NCBI RefSeq assembly: GCF_014650455.1
Contig: NZ_BMUZ01000009.1
Location: 1 to 64,000, forward strand
Length of the DNA: 64,000 nt
Direction: 5' to 3'
Origin: Streptomyces xanthochromogenes
Lineage (GTDB): Bacteria > Actinomycetota > Actinomycetes > Streptomycetales > Streptomycetaceae
Shown: piece after piece, positions 1 to 7,446 of the stretch
How the letters are laid out: each line of letters starts with the position of its first letter
Position numbering within the stretch: the stretch's first letter is position 1
Program-made: the position numbers and the translations under genes
Notes under the pieces: generated by a model
Database searches by the model: none
Told to the model about the DNA's origin: nothing
The model's input: the letters and a program-made list of their open reading frames with translations, nothing else

Positions 1-2717
1 ACCTGCGGCGTCACATACGCCACCAAACGCCTGTCCCCCGGCCGATCCTCACGGACCAGCACCACAACCCGCCCCACCCCCACATGCGCCACCAGCGCCG
101 CCTCGACCTCACCCAACTCGATACGGAAACCCCGCACCTTCACCTGGTCATCGACACGGCCCGCGAACACCAACTGCCCGTAACGGTTCCACCGGACCAG
201 GTCACCGGTGCGGTACATCCGCTCCCCAGGCGCCCCGAACGGACAGGCCACGAAGCGCTCGGCCGTCATGCCCGGCCAGTTCAGGTAACCCCGCGCCAGA
301 CCCTCGCCCGCCACGTAGAGCTCGCCCGTCACGCCCACCGGCACCGGACGCAGGCCTTCGTCGAGCACGAAGACGCGCTTGTTCACCAACGGCCGCCCCA
401 CCGGAACGACGCCGCACTCCACGTCGCGCCGCGTGGCCAGGTGGGTCGTGGAGAGCCCCATGTTCTCAACAGGGCCGTACCCGTTGAGAACCTGCAGTCC
501 CGCGTTCTCCCGCAGTGCCGCGGCCACATGGGCCACGGACGCGGCTTCGCCGGCCGTCATGATGTAACTGAGCTTGTGAAGGACTTCCGGTTGGTGTTCG
601 ACCAGAAGGTTGAAGAAGCTGGCCGACACCTGCACGGCAGTCACGCCGTGTCTGTCGACCGCGTCGACGATGCCGGGAACGTCCAGCTTCGGTTGTGGGT
701 AGAGGACGACCGTGGCACCGGCGAGCAGTGGCGCGAGCAGCTCCACGGCGAAGCCGTCCCAGGACACCGGTGAGGTCTGCAGCCACACCTGATCCGGCCG
801 GAAGTCCACATAGTCCTGACCGATGAACGTGCCCACCAGGGCCCGGTGGGGCGTGAGCACTCCCTTGGGCCGGCCGGTCGAGCCCGACGTGAACATCACA
901 CACGCCGCGGACTCCGGGCCCCCGGTCGTCACCGGATCGCAGTCCGCCCGCTGCCCGATCCGCTCCGACTCGGAGTCCACCCGGACAAAGCTCACTGCCG
1001 GCCAGGCAGCCTGTGCGGCCAGTGCCGAGTCGGCGATCACCACACGGGCACCGGCGTTCTCGGCGACCGAAAGCAACCGGTCGACAGGGAACCCGGTGTC
1101 CAGCATCGTGTATGCGGCGCCGGCCTTGAGCACGGCCAGCACCGCGACCACCATCTCCACGCCACGGTTCAGGTGGATGCCCACCACCTCGTCCGGGCCC
1201 ACTCCGTGGTCGATGAGGTGGTGTGCCAGACGGTTGGCGCGTGTGTTGAGTTCTCCGTAGGAGATCTCCATGTCCTCGAAGACCACGGCGGTGGCCGTGG
1301 GAGCACGGCGAACCCGGGCCTCGAACAGTTCGTGGACGCGCTGTCGCGGTACCTGGACCGCGGTGCCGTTCCACTCGACGAGGGTCGTGTGGCGTTCCGT
1401 GTCGGACAGCAGGTCGAATCCGGTGATCCGGGACCGTGGTTCGGCCGCCACCAGCTGCAGGACACGCGCCAGATGGTCCCCAAAGGAGTCCGCGGTGGTC
1501 TGGTCGAAGACGTCGGTGGCGTACTCGATCTGACCGGTGAGCCCCGCGGGCGCGCCAGTGGTGTCGAACACCTCGCTGAAACTGACCACGAGGTCGAACT
1601 TCGCGACCTCTGTGCGGATCTGTTCCCGGGACACGGCCAGATCGGCGGACTGCGGCCAGGCGATCGAGTCGGACTGCAGCACCAGCATCACCTGGAACAG
1701 CGGCTGCCGGGCTGCCGACCGGTCCGGAGCCAGATCCTCCACCAACAGGTCGAACGGGACGTCCTCGTTGCGGTACGCGCCGAGATTCGTCTCACGGACC
1801 CTGCGCAGCAACTCCTCGAAGGAGGGGTCTCCCGACAGGTCGGTCCGCAACACCAACGTGTTCACGAAGAATCCGACCAGGTCTTCCAGCGCCTCATCGG
1901 TACGCCCCGCCACCGCGGTGCCGACCACGACGTCGTCCCCCGCGCCGTGCCGCTGCAGCCAGACCGCCAGCGCGGCCTGCAGCACCATGAACAAGCTGGC
2001 GCCCTGCGCTTGCCCCAGGCGCGTCAACGCCCTGTGCAGCTCGGCGTCGAGAGCGAAATGGGCCAGCCCGCCGTGGTGCGTCGGTTCAGCCGGGTACGGC
2101 CTGTCGACCGGCAACGTCAACTCCGGTGGCGCTCCCGCCAGCGTGTCGCGCCAGTACGCCAGCTGTTCCGGCCCGACCTGCGCCACCAACTCCTCGTGCC
2201 ACGCCGTGTAATCGCTGTACTGCACCGGCAACGGCACCCACTCCGGGGCGTTTCCCCTGCACCGCGCCTGGTACGCCTGCCCCAAGTCCCGCGTCAACGG
2301 CGCAAGCGACCAGCCATCACAAGCGATGTGATGCATGACCAGCACCAGTACGTGCACCTGGGGCGCCAGCCGGAACAGCCACGCCCGCACCGGGATGTCG
2401 CGCTCCAGATCGAAGGGACGCGCCGCCACCTCGCTCATCACCCGCGCCAGCTCTTCGGCGGTCACATCGCTCAGCCGCAACTCGACCCGCGCCTGATCCG
2501 GCCGCAGCACTTCCTGTCGCGGCACCCCGTCCCGCTCCGGGAAAACGCACCGCAAGGCCTCGTGCCGCTCCACCACGTCGTTCAGCGCCGCCTGCAGGGC
2601 CGGCACGTCCAGGCCCCCGACAAAGCGCAGCCCGAACGGCACGTTGTATGTCGCCCCGGGCCCTTCCAACTGGCCGAGAAACCAAAGCCGCCGCTGAGCG
2701 AATGACAACGGGAACAC
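1..2717 (-). CDS. Nonribosomal peptide synthetase, N-terminal C and A domains (partial)
   Basis: The reading frame runs off the left edge, so only about 905 N-terminal residues are seen. It opens directly with a condensation domain (PLSFAQRRLWFLGQLEG near residue 3; catalytic HHIACDG around residue 130), followed by an adenylation domain with core motifs FTSGSTGRPKG and NGYGPVEN. The A-domain ends before core A10, so the invariant lysine and any carrier domain are outside the window. I chose GTG 2717 because the C-domain motif begins at once and a G-rich stretch precedes it. Starting with a C domain means it either accepts an acyl starter or acts downstream of another synthetase. By alignment to GrsA, specificity residues 235, 236, 239, 278, 299, 301, 322, 330 and 331 read D-G-V-Q-M-A-G-G-L, which I cannot assign to an amino acid. 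It is divergent from the precursor operon at 3374. Confidence 0.93.
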   Translation of the reverse strand, partial: MFPLSFAQRRLWFLGQLEGPGATYNVPFGLRFVGGLDVPALQAALNDVVERHEALRCVFPERDGVPRQEVLRPDQARVELRLSDVTAEELARVMSEVAARPFDLERDIPVRAWLFRLAPQVHVLVLVMHHIACDGWSLAPLTRDLGQAYQARCRGNAPEWVPLPVQYSDYTAWHEELVAQVGPEQLAYWRDTLAGAPPELTLPVDRPYPAEPTHHGGLAHFALDAELHRALTRLGQAQGASLFMVLQAALAVWLQRHGAGDDVVVGTAVAGRTDEALEDLVGFFVNTLVLRTDLSGDPSFEELLRRVRETNLGAYRNEDVPFDLLVEDLAPDRSAARQPLFQVMLVLQSDSIAWPQSADLAVSREQIRTEVAKFDLVVSFSEVFDTTGAPAGLTGQIEYATDVFDQTTADSFGDHLARVLQLVAAEPRSRITGFDLLSDTERHTTLVEWNGTAVQVPRQRVHELFEARVRRAPTATAVVFEDMEISYGELNTRANRLAHHLIDHGVGPDEVVGIHLNRGVEMVVAVLAVLKAGAAYTMLDTGFPVDRLLSVAENAGARVVIADSALAAQAAWPAVSFVRVDSESERIGQRADCDPVTTGGPESAACVMFTSGSTGRPKGVLTPHRALVGTFIGQDYVDFRPDQVWLQTSPVSWDGFAVELLAPLLAGATVVLYPQPKLDVPGIVDAVDRHGVTAVQVSASFFNLLVEHQPEVLHKLSYIMTAGEAASVAHVAAALRENAGLQVLNGYGPVENMGLSTTHLATRRDVECGVVPVGRPLVNKRVFVLDEGLRPVPVGVTGELYVAGEGLARGYLNWPGMTAERFVACPFGAPGERMYRTGDLVRWNRYGQLVFAGRVDDQVKVRGFRIELGEVEAALVAHVGVGRVVVLVREDRPGDRRLVAYVTPQ

Positions 2718-3373
2718 AACAAACCCCCAGATATTCGGCCCAGCCGCGGCCGCGCCGACCCGGCCACGCCCGGCGTGCTGTCCACACCGTTGCGCCAGTG
2801 TCGATCTCGAGTAAAGTCGGACAAATTTGCAATGCGTGACGGCTACGCCTCGGGAATCCCTGTCACCCCGGAGGCGTGCATCGGCTGCACGAGGCTGTCC
2901 GCAACTCCTCCGGCGCGTGAAAACCCCGTCAGCCGCACCGCGTCATGATGGGAAGGCGCACATTCCAGCGCTACCGTTTCGCAGGATGCCAATCATCGAC
3001 GGCTCTGTCCAGGCATAAAATGATGCGCCTGTCGAACGCGGCGGAAGAATGCCGTAAAGCGCGCGAACGTTCCCCGGTCGCCCATCCGGCTCAAGCCGTC
3101 GTCGACGGACTCCGTGAATGGCCCGGTATCGCGGTATCGCGTGGGCGAGATGCCGCGCGTGAGCGCTGTGCATACACAGCGAAATCGCCGACCGCAAGCT
3201 GCAGCCGGCCCGTAACACCCCCCGTTCCCTGCGGAACATTAATCACAAGCAAGTGAAATCTTTTTACGCCGAGCTCGATGGCGAGCACAAGCAAGTCTCA
3301 CGTGACTTGGGTCACTCCGGCCTCCAGGGGGGTCCAGTCCACAGGCGCATCGCCTTTGATATCGTCCGGCACC
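2718..3373. promoter_or_regulatory. Divergent intergenic region between NRPS and coaD-like operon
   Basis: About 650 bases with no convincing gene; short open frames here lack Shine-Dalgarno sites and coding bias. It must carry the promoters for the NRPS (leftward) and the precursor operon (rightward). Visible structure includes an 11-base direct repeat (cacaagcaagt) at 3244-3254 and 3286-3296, and an inverted repeat GTGAC-ttgg-GTCAC at 3302-3315, preceded by the palindrome TCACGTGA. Both lie within 130 bases of the coaD-like start and are candidate regulator sites. The stretch around 3240-3265 is unusually A/T-rich for this DNA. Confidence 0.5.
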
Positions 3374-3841
3374 ATGAAACGTGTGGTCTACCCAGGGTCA
3401 TTCGATCCAGTCACAAATGGACATCTCGACATAATCGGGCGGGCAGCTGCCACATACGACCATGTCGTGGTGAGCGTGCTGGTCAACATCAACAAGAAGT
3501 GCCGGTTCACGTCGGAAGAACGCTTGGACATGCTCCGCGAAGTGACCGCGGACCTGGACAATGTGAGTGTGGACTCATTTTCTGGACTTCTCGTGGATTA
3601 CTGTGAGAGAGAGAAGTTCGCCCTGGTCGTCAGGGGGCTGCGCACAATTAACGACTTCCAAAGTGAGTTGCAGATGGCGCAGATGAACTATAGTCTCGCC
3701 GCGGTGGACACTGCATTTTTCATGATGAATCAGAAATACAGCGTCTCATCCACCCTGGTCAGGGAAATCCTTGAACTGGGTGGGGATGTGTCCAGCCTGA
3801 TCCCGCCGAAGCTGCTGGAAAGGATGCAGCACAGCGGGTGA
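3374..3841 (+). CDS. CoaD-like phosphopantetheine adenylyltransferase (cluster-associated copy)
   Basis: A 155-residue cytidylyltransferase-fold protein of normal CoaD length. The family adenylylates 4'-phosphopantetheine to dephospho-CoA, the fourth step of CoA synthesis. The nucleotide-binding PGSFDPVTNGH motif (T14-x-G-H17) is intact, as are the VVRGLRT segment, the QMAQMN substrate loop and the SSTLVRE motif near the C-terminus, so it should be active. ATG 3374 is placed by the family N-terminus; no strong Shine-Dalgarno is seen. It is the first gene of the operon facing the NRPS, and the next gene follows within 42 bases. Housekeeping coaD in streptomycetes usually sits beside rsmD, so this looks like a second copy. 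It could raise CoA supply for carrier-protein priming, be a product-resistant variant, or adenylylate another phosphorylated intermediate; the sequence does not decide between these. Confidence 0.88.
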   Translation: MKRVVYPGSFDPVTNGHLDIIGRAAATYDHVVVSVLVNINKKCRFTSEERLDMLREVTADLDNVSVDSFSGLLVDYCEREKFALVVRGLRTINDFQSELQMAQMNYSLAAVDTAFFMMNQKYSVSSTLVREILELGGDVSSLIPPKLLERMQHSG

Positions 3842-3882
3842 ATGCGTGGCATGACGCTTCTCTAGGGGGACGAAACACCGTA

Positions 3883-4809
3883 ATGCGCAATCTGATCTCT
3901 CTGTCCGATCTCGCCCCGGACGACCTGGCGCGCATCGTCGGACGCGCTGTGCAATTCGGTCGCGACGGTGTCGCAGAGCCGACGCTCACCGGGCGCAGGG
4001 TCGGCATCTATTTCAGCAAGTCGTCGACCCGCACCCGGACGTCCTTCTGGTCGGGGGCGACCCGCCTCGGCGCGGACACCATCACCTACGGCCCGGACGA
4101 CCTTCAACTGGTCACCGGAGAGACCCCCGAGGACACGGCGCGGGTGCTCGGTCAGTACCTTGACGCCCTGGTCGTCCGAACCAACGGCCCGCTCGACGAG
4201 ATGCGCAGACTCGGTTCGAGCAACCGCCTCGCCGTCGTCAACGCGCTCAGCATCGAAGAGCACCCCACGCAGGCCATCGCCGATCTCGCCACGCTCACCG
4301 AGGAATTCGGTGACCTGGAGGGACGCCATGTCCTGTGCGTCGGCGAGGGCAACAGCTCCGGCTCGGCCCTGGCACTCGCCGCCGCTCTCACGCCGGGATT
4401 GCGACTCACCTTGCTGTGCCCTCCCGGATACGAGGTTCCGGACGAGGTCTTCGCCACCGTCGACCGGCTCGGCAAGGGGTCCGCCAAGGTCGAACAGATC
4501 ACCGAGCCGGCAGACGTGAAGGGGCCGGTCGACGCCGTCTACACCAGCCGCTGGCAAACCATGGGGGTGGCCAAGAAGGACCCGAATTGGCTCGCCGCAT
4601 TCGACGGCTTCCGCATCGACGGCGAATTCCTGGACCGGGTCGGTGCGCGGCACACCGTTTTCCTGCACGACCTTCCCGCCGTGCGCGGTCAGGAGGTCAC
4701 CGACGAGGTCCTCGACGGCGCCCAGAGCCGGGCGTGGCGCCAGGCACATCACAAGATGACCGCGGCCATGGCCGTACTGGAATGGTGCATGACGAGCGAC
4801 GTTCGCTGA
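3883..4809 (+). CDS. Ornithine-carbamoyltransferase-family enzyme with altered substrate motif
   Basis: A 308-residue aspartate/ornithine carbamoyltransferase. The carbamoyl-phosphate motif STRTR (residues 48-52) and HPTQ (near 127) are present. The ornithine-side motif, HCLP in true OTCases, reads HDLP here (His262-Asp263), and the SMG loop is replaced by QTMG after YTSRW. Carbamoyl transfer therefore looks retained while the amine acceptor is probably not ornithine. ATG 3883 is supported by an AGGGGGA site 12 bases upstream; a GTG overlapping the coaD-like stop at 3838 is a weaker alternative. Given the diamine-making genes downstream, carbamoylation of 2,3-diaminobutyrate or diaminopropionate to a ureido amino acid is a reasonable inference. 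Duplication of OTCase as a resistance gene, as with phaseolotoxin, is an alternative made less likely by the changed motif. Confidence 0.88.
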   Translation: MRNLISLSDLAPDDLARIVGRAVQFGRDGVAEPTLTGRRVGIYFSKSSTRTRTSFWSGATRLGADTITYGPDDLQLVTGETPEDTARVLGQYLDALVVRTNGPLDEMRRLGSSNRLAVVNALSIEEHPTQAIADLATLTEEFGDLEGRHVLCVGEGNSSGSALALAAALTPGLRLTLLCPPGYEVPDEVFATVDRLGKGSAKVEQITEPADVKGPVDAVYTSRWQTMGVAKKDPNWLAAFDGFRIDGEFLDRVGARHTVFLHDLPAVRGQEVTDEVLDGAQSRAWRQAHHKMTAAMAVLEWCMTSDVR

Positions 4810-5007
4810 ACCCGTTCGAATGATCGCCCAGGAGTGATCCAGGGGGCCGGTGCCGGTGAGGTCGACCCGTGCAGCCGATGGGCGTCGTGAACGGCCCGGC
4901 GGGAGTGTTCTCCGGGACCGAGATCGTCGACATGGCGTTGAGGAACTCGGCCGCCGGCCGGCTTCCCGCAATCGCGGCCATCGAGATCGAGGTAGGAATG
5001 GACCGCC

Positions 5008-6513
5008 ATGCCTGTTGAAAAAGCACGGCCGACTCGACTGAGCGGGCGCGTGAGTTCGGGGCCGAGTCATCTGCTGCGCGCAGAGGTGCTGGACCCGCAG
5101 TTCGACGCAGAGGTGAACACTCTGCTGCCGCACTACGTGGCGATTGAGAAAGCCCTGGTCGCGGAGTATGTCCGCATGGGACTTCTCGCCGAGGGAAGTG
5201 CCCACGAGATCAACGCCCTCCTGGACTCGGTCGATCGGGACTCGATGATCGAGCGGAGCGCGACGGCCATGAGTGACATGGCCTTCACCCTGGAACAGCA
5301 CGTCGAGGCCGGTCTCGGCGAACCGGTTGCGGCCTGGCACGTCGACCGCAGCCGCAACGACTACCAGGCGTGCGCCCAGCTGCTCTTCGGACGTTCCCGC
5401 TTGCTCGACGCCGCTGCCACGCTGTTGGAGTTCGGCCGTGCGGCGCACCGGCTCGCCGGACGTCATACCGAACACCCGATGCCCGGCTACACGCATCTAC
5501 AAGCAGCACAAATCATCTCGCCGGGCTTCTACCTGGCCGCTCTGTCCGAACAGGCGCAGCACTCAGCACGCCGGCTCCTGTCCACCTACGACAGCATCGA
5601 CGCCTGCCCTCTGGGGGCGGGAGCGATGTCGGGTCAGACCCTGCCGTGGGATCGACGGCGCCTTGCGCGCCTGCTGGGATTCCAACGGATACAGCCGCTC
5701 GCGCTGACCTCTGTCGCACATCGGGGCTGGACCGTCGAGATCACCGCCGAATTCGAGATCGTCGGCGTGCAGTTGAGCCGGTTCGTCACCGACCTGATGA
5801 CCTGGGGCAGCAGTGCCTATGGGTTCCTGGATCTGCCGGACGAGCTGTCCGGGATTTCCTCCGCCATGCCGCAGAAGAAGAACTTCCCCATCCTGGAACG
5901 CATTCGCGGACGCCTGGCACATCTGTCCTCGACGCACCTCGACACGGTGCTCGGACAGCGCAACACCGCATTCTCCAACTCCGTCGAAGTCTCCAAAGAG
6001 GCCGGCACGGAAATGCCGAAAGCGTTCGATACGTTCGAAAGCGCGCTGCGGCTTTTCACGGTGGTGCTGGACAACGCCCGATTCGACGTCGACCGGATGG
6101 CCCGCGCATGCGAGAAGGAGTTTTTGGGCGGCTTCGCACTGGCGAATCGCCTGACCCTCCACGAAGGCGTGCCCTGGCGGCTCGCACAGGTGATCGCGGG
6201 ACGGTACATCGTGATGGCCATGGATGCCGGCCTCAAGCCGGTACAGATAAACCCTGATCTGCTGATCCAAGCCGCAGCGGAAAACGGTTGCCAGCTCCAG
6301 GATCCGCGCGCACTGCTGCACGACGTTTTCGACGTCGCGGGCGCTCTGTGGTCGATGAATTCTTCGGGATCGACCCATCCCGAGGCGGTCGGTGAAGTGC
6401 TCGCGGATCAGGAGCGAGAATTCGAGCGACTTGCGCGGGAGTGGAATCGTCGGAGATCCCAGAGCCAAGAGGGAGGCAACGGAGTTGTCCAGTTCGGACA
6501 CGAGAGGGGTTGA
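5008..6513 (+). CDS. Argininosuccinate-lyase homologue of diamino-acid biosynthesis
   Basis: A 501-residue member of the fumarase/argininosuccinate lyase superfamily. It keeps the three superfamily signatures: RSRND near residue 113, GYTHLQ near 162, and the catalytic-serine loop SSAMPQKKN near 286. These enzymes eliminate fumarate from an N-substituted aspartate. With a PduX-like kinase and a cysteine-synthase-like enzyme in the same operon, the expected substrate is the aspartate adduct formed by beta-replacement of a phosphorylated threonine or serine; release of fumarate leaves a 2,3-diamino acid. This matches the lyase role proposed in friulimicin and pacidamycin clusters. A role as a second ArgH is less likely because no argG or argB is present. 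ATG 5008 follows a GAGGTAGGA site. A 198-base gap separates it from the carbamoyltransferase, and its 3' end overlaps the kinase start. Confidence 0.9.
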   Translation: MPVEKARPTRLSGRVSSGPSHLLRAEVLDPQFDAEVNTLLPHYVAIEKALVAEYVRMGLLAEGSAHEINALLDSVDRDSMIERSATAMSDMAFTLEQHVEAGLGEPVAAWHVDRSRNDYQACAQLLFGRSRLLDAAATLLEFGRAAHRLAGRHTEHPMPGYTHLQAAQIISPGFYLAALSEQAQHSARRLLSTYDSIDACPLGAGAMSGQTLPWDRRRLARLLGFQRIQPLALTSVAHRGWTVEITAEFEIVGVQLSRFVTDLMTWGSSAYGFLDLPDELSGISSAMPQKKNFPILERIRGRLAHLSSTHLDTVLGQRNTAFSNSVEVSKEAGTEMPKAFDTFESALRLFTVVLDNARFDVDRMARACEKEFLGGFALANRLTLHEGVPWRLAQVIAGRYIVMAMDAGLKPVQINPDLLIQAAAENGCQLQDPRALLHDVFDVAGALWSMNSSGSTHPEAVGEVLADQEREFERLAREWNRRRSQSQEGGNGVVQFGHERG

Positions 6514-7444
6514 GTGGCCCGCCGATGCGGCCCAGGGTACGGGCAGATCGTTCGGCACATTTGGAGAGCTGCTCCAGGGAACTGTCCCCTCTGGTCAGCA
6601 TTTCATGGTGACCTGCCCTTTGGCGGCGTGGAGCACGGCGACCTTCCGGCACGTGCCCGGCACCACCCATGTCGATGTGCACCCCGCGCACAAATGGAAG
6701 GCCGCCCGCATCGCGAGGTCGGCCCTGCGCGCCGCGGGCGTGCTCGACGGCGGCCACTTGACCGTCCACAGTGAATTGCCGGAGGGAAAGGGACTGGCCA
6801 GCTCGTCGGCGGATCTGGTCGCCACCGCCCGCGCCGTCGCGGCCGCGTTCGGAACCCATTTCCACGCCGAGGACATCGAATCCCTGATGCGGGAGATCGA
6901 ACCGTCCGACGGCGTCATGTATGACGAGATCGTCAGCTTCGACCACCGCAATGTGCGTATGCGGGAGAGGCTGGGCGCCTTGCCCTCAATGATCATTGTG
7001 GCGCACGACGAAGGCGGCCAGATCGATACGGTGCACTACAACGAGGCGGCGGGGGCCCACACCGACGAGGAACGCCACGAGTACGCCCGCCTGCTGATGA
7101 CGCTCGGCGGCGCGGTACGTGACGGTGACCTGGCGGAGGTCGGGCGGGTCGCCACCCGCAGCGCCGAGCTCAACGCCCGCCGCAATCCACGCCGTTACCT
7201 GGGTGAGCTGCGGCGACTCACCAAAGAAATCGGCGCCCTGGGCGTCGTGTGCGCACACAGCGGAACGGTGCTCGGCATCCTCATCGACCACGCCGACCCC
7301 GATGCCGCAGCCAAGACCGAAGCGGCTCTGGCCGGCTGCGCGGCCCTGCCGGGCAGAACCGCCGTCCACCGATCACTCGGGCATGAGGACGACGACTGGA
7401 GTCGCCTGGGCGCTCTCCACCTCACCCATCACCAGAGGATGTGA
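6485..7444 (+). CDS. GHMP kinase, PduX-like L-threonine/serine kinase
   Basis: A 319-residue GHMP-superfamily kinase. The N-terminal GTFGELLQG motif (about 24-32), the phosphate-binding GKGLASSSAD loop (about 100-110) and the EIEPSDGVMYDEI segment resemble PduX, which phosphorylates L-threonine. In diamino-acid cassettes this family turns the beta-hydroxyl into a phosphate leaving group for the PLP enzyme. Serine and threonine cannot be told apart here. I chose TTG 6485 because GGGAGG lies eight bases upstream and the family core begins about 20 residues later; the frame is open further upstream but only inside the lyase gene. The start overlaps the lyase 3' end by 29 bases and the stop overlaps a possible GTG of the next gene, indicating translational coupling. 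Confidence 0.87.
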   Translation: MSSSDTRGVEWPADAAQGTGRSFGTFGELLQGTVPSGQHFMVTCPLAAWSTATFRHVPGTTHVDVHPAHKWKAARIARSALRAAGVLDGGHLTVHSELPEGKGLASSSADLVATARAVAAAFGTHFHAEDIESLMREIEPSDGVMYDEIVSFDHRNVRMRERLGALPSMIIVAHDEGGQIDTVHYNEAAGAHTDEERHEYARLLMTLGGAVRDGDLAEVGRVATRSAELNARRNPRRYLGELRRLTKEIGALGVVCAHSGTVLGILIDHADPDAAAKTEAALAGCAALPGRTAVHRSLGHEDDDWSRLGALHLTHHQRM

Positions 7445-7446
7445 CG

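Noticed and set aside
846..2705. 619-codon plus-strand open frame
   Set aside because: It lies opposite the NRPS C and A domains, whose motifs are complete on the minus strand.
3862..5496. Long antisense open frame (544 codons) opposite the carbamoyltransferase and lyase genes
   Set aside because: It is a GC-bias shadow of two clearly conserved genes and has no recognisable domain or ribosome site.
3374..6513. Interpretation as an arginine biosynthesis or phaseolotoxin-type operon
   Set aside because: No argG, argB or amidinotransferase is present, the OTCase motif is altered, and kinase plus PLP fusion genes in the same operon fit a diamino-acid pathway better.
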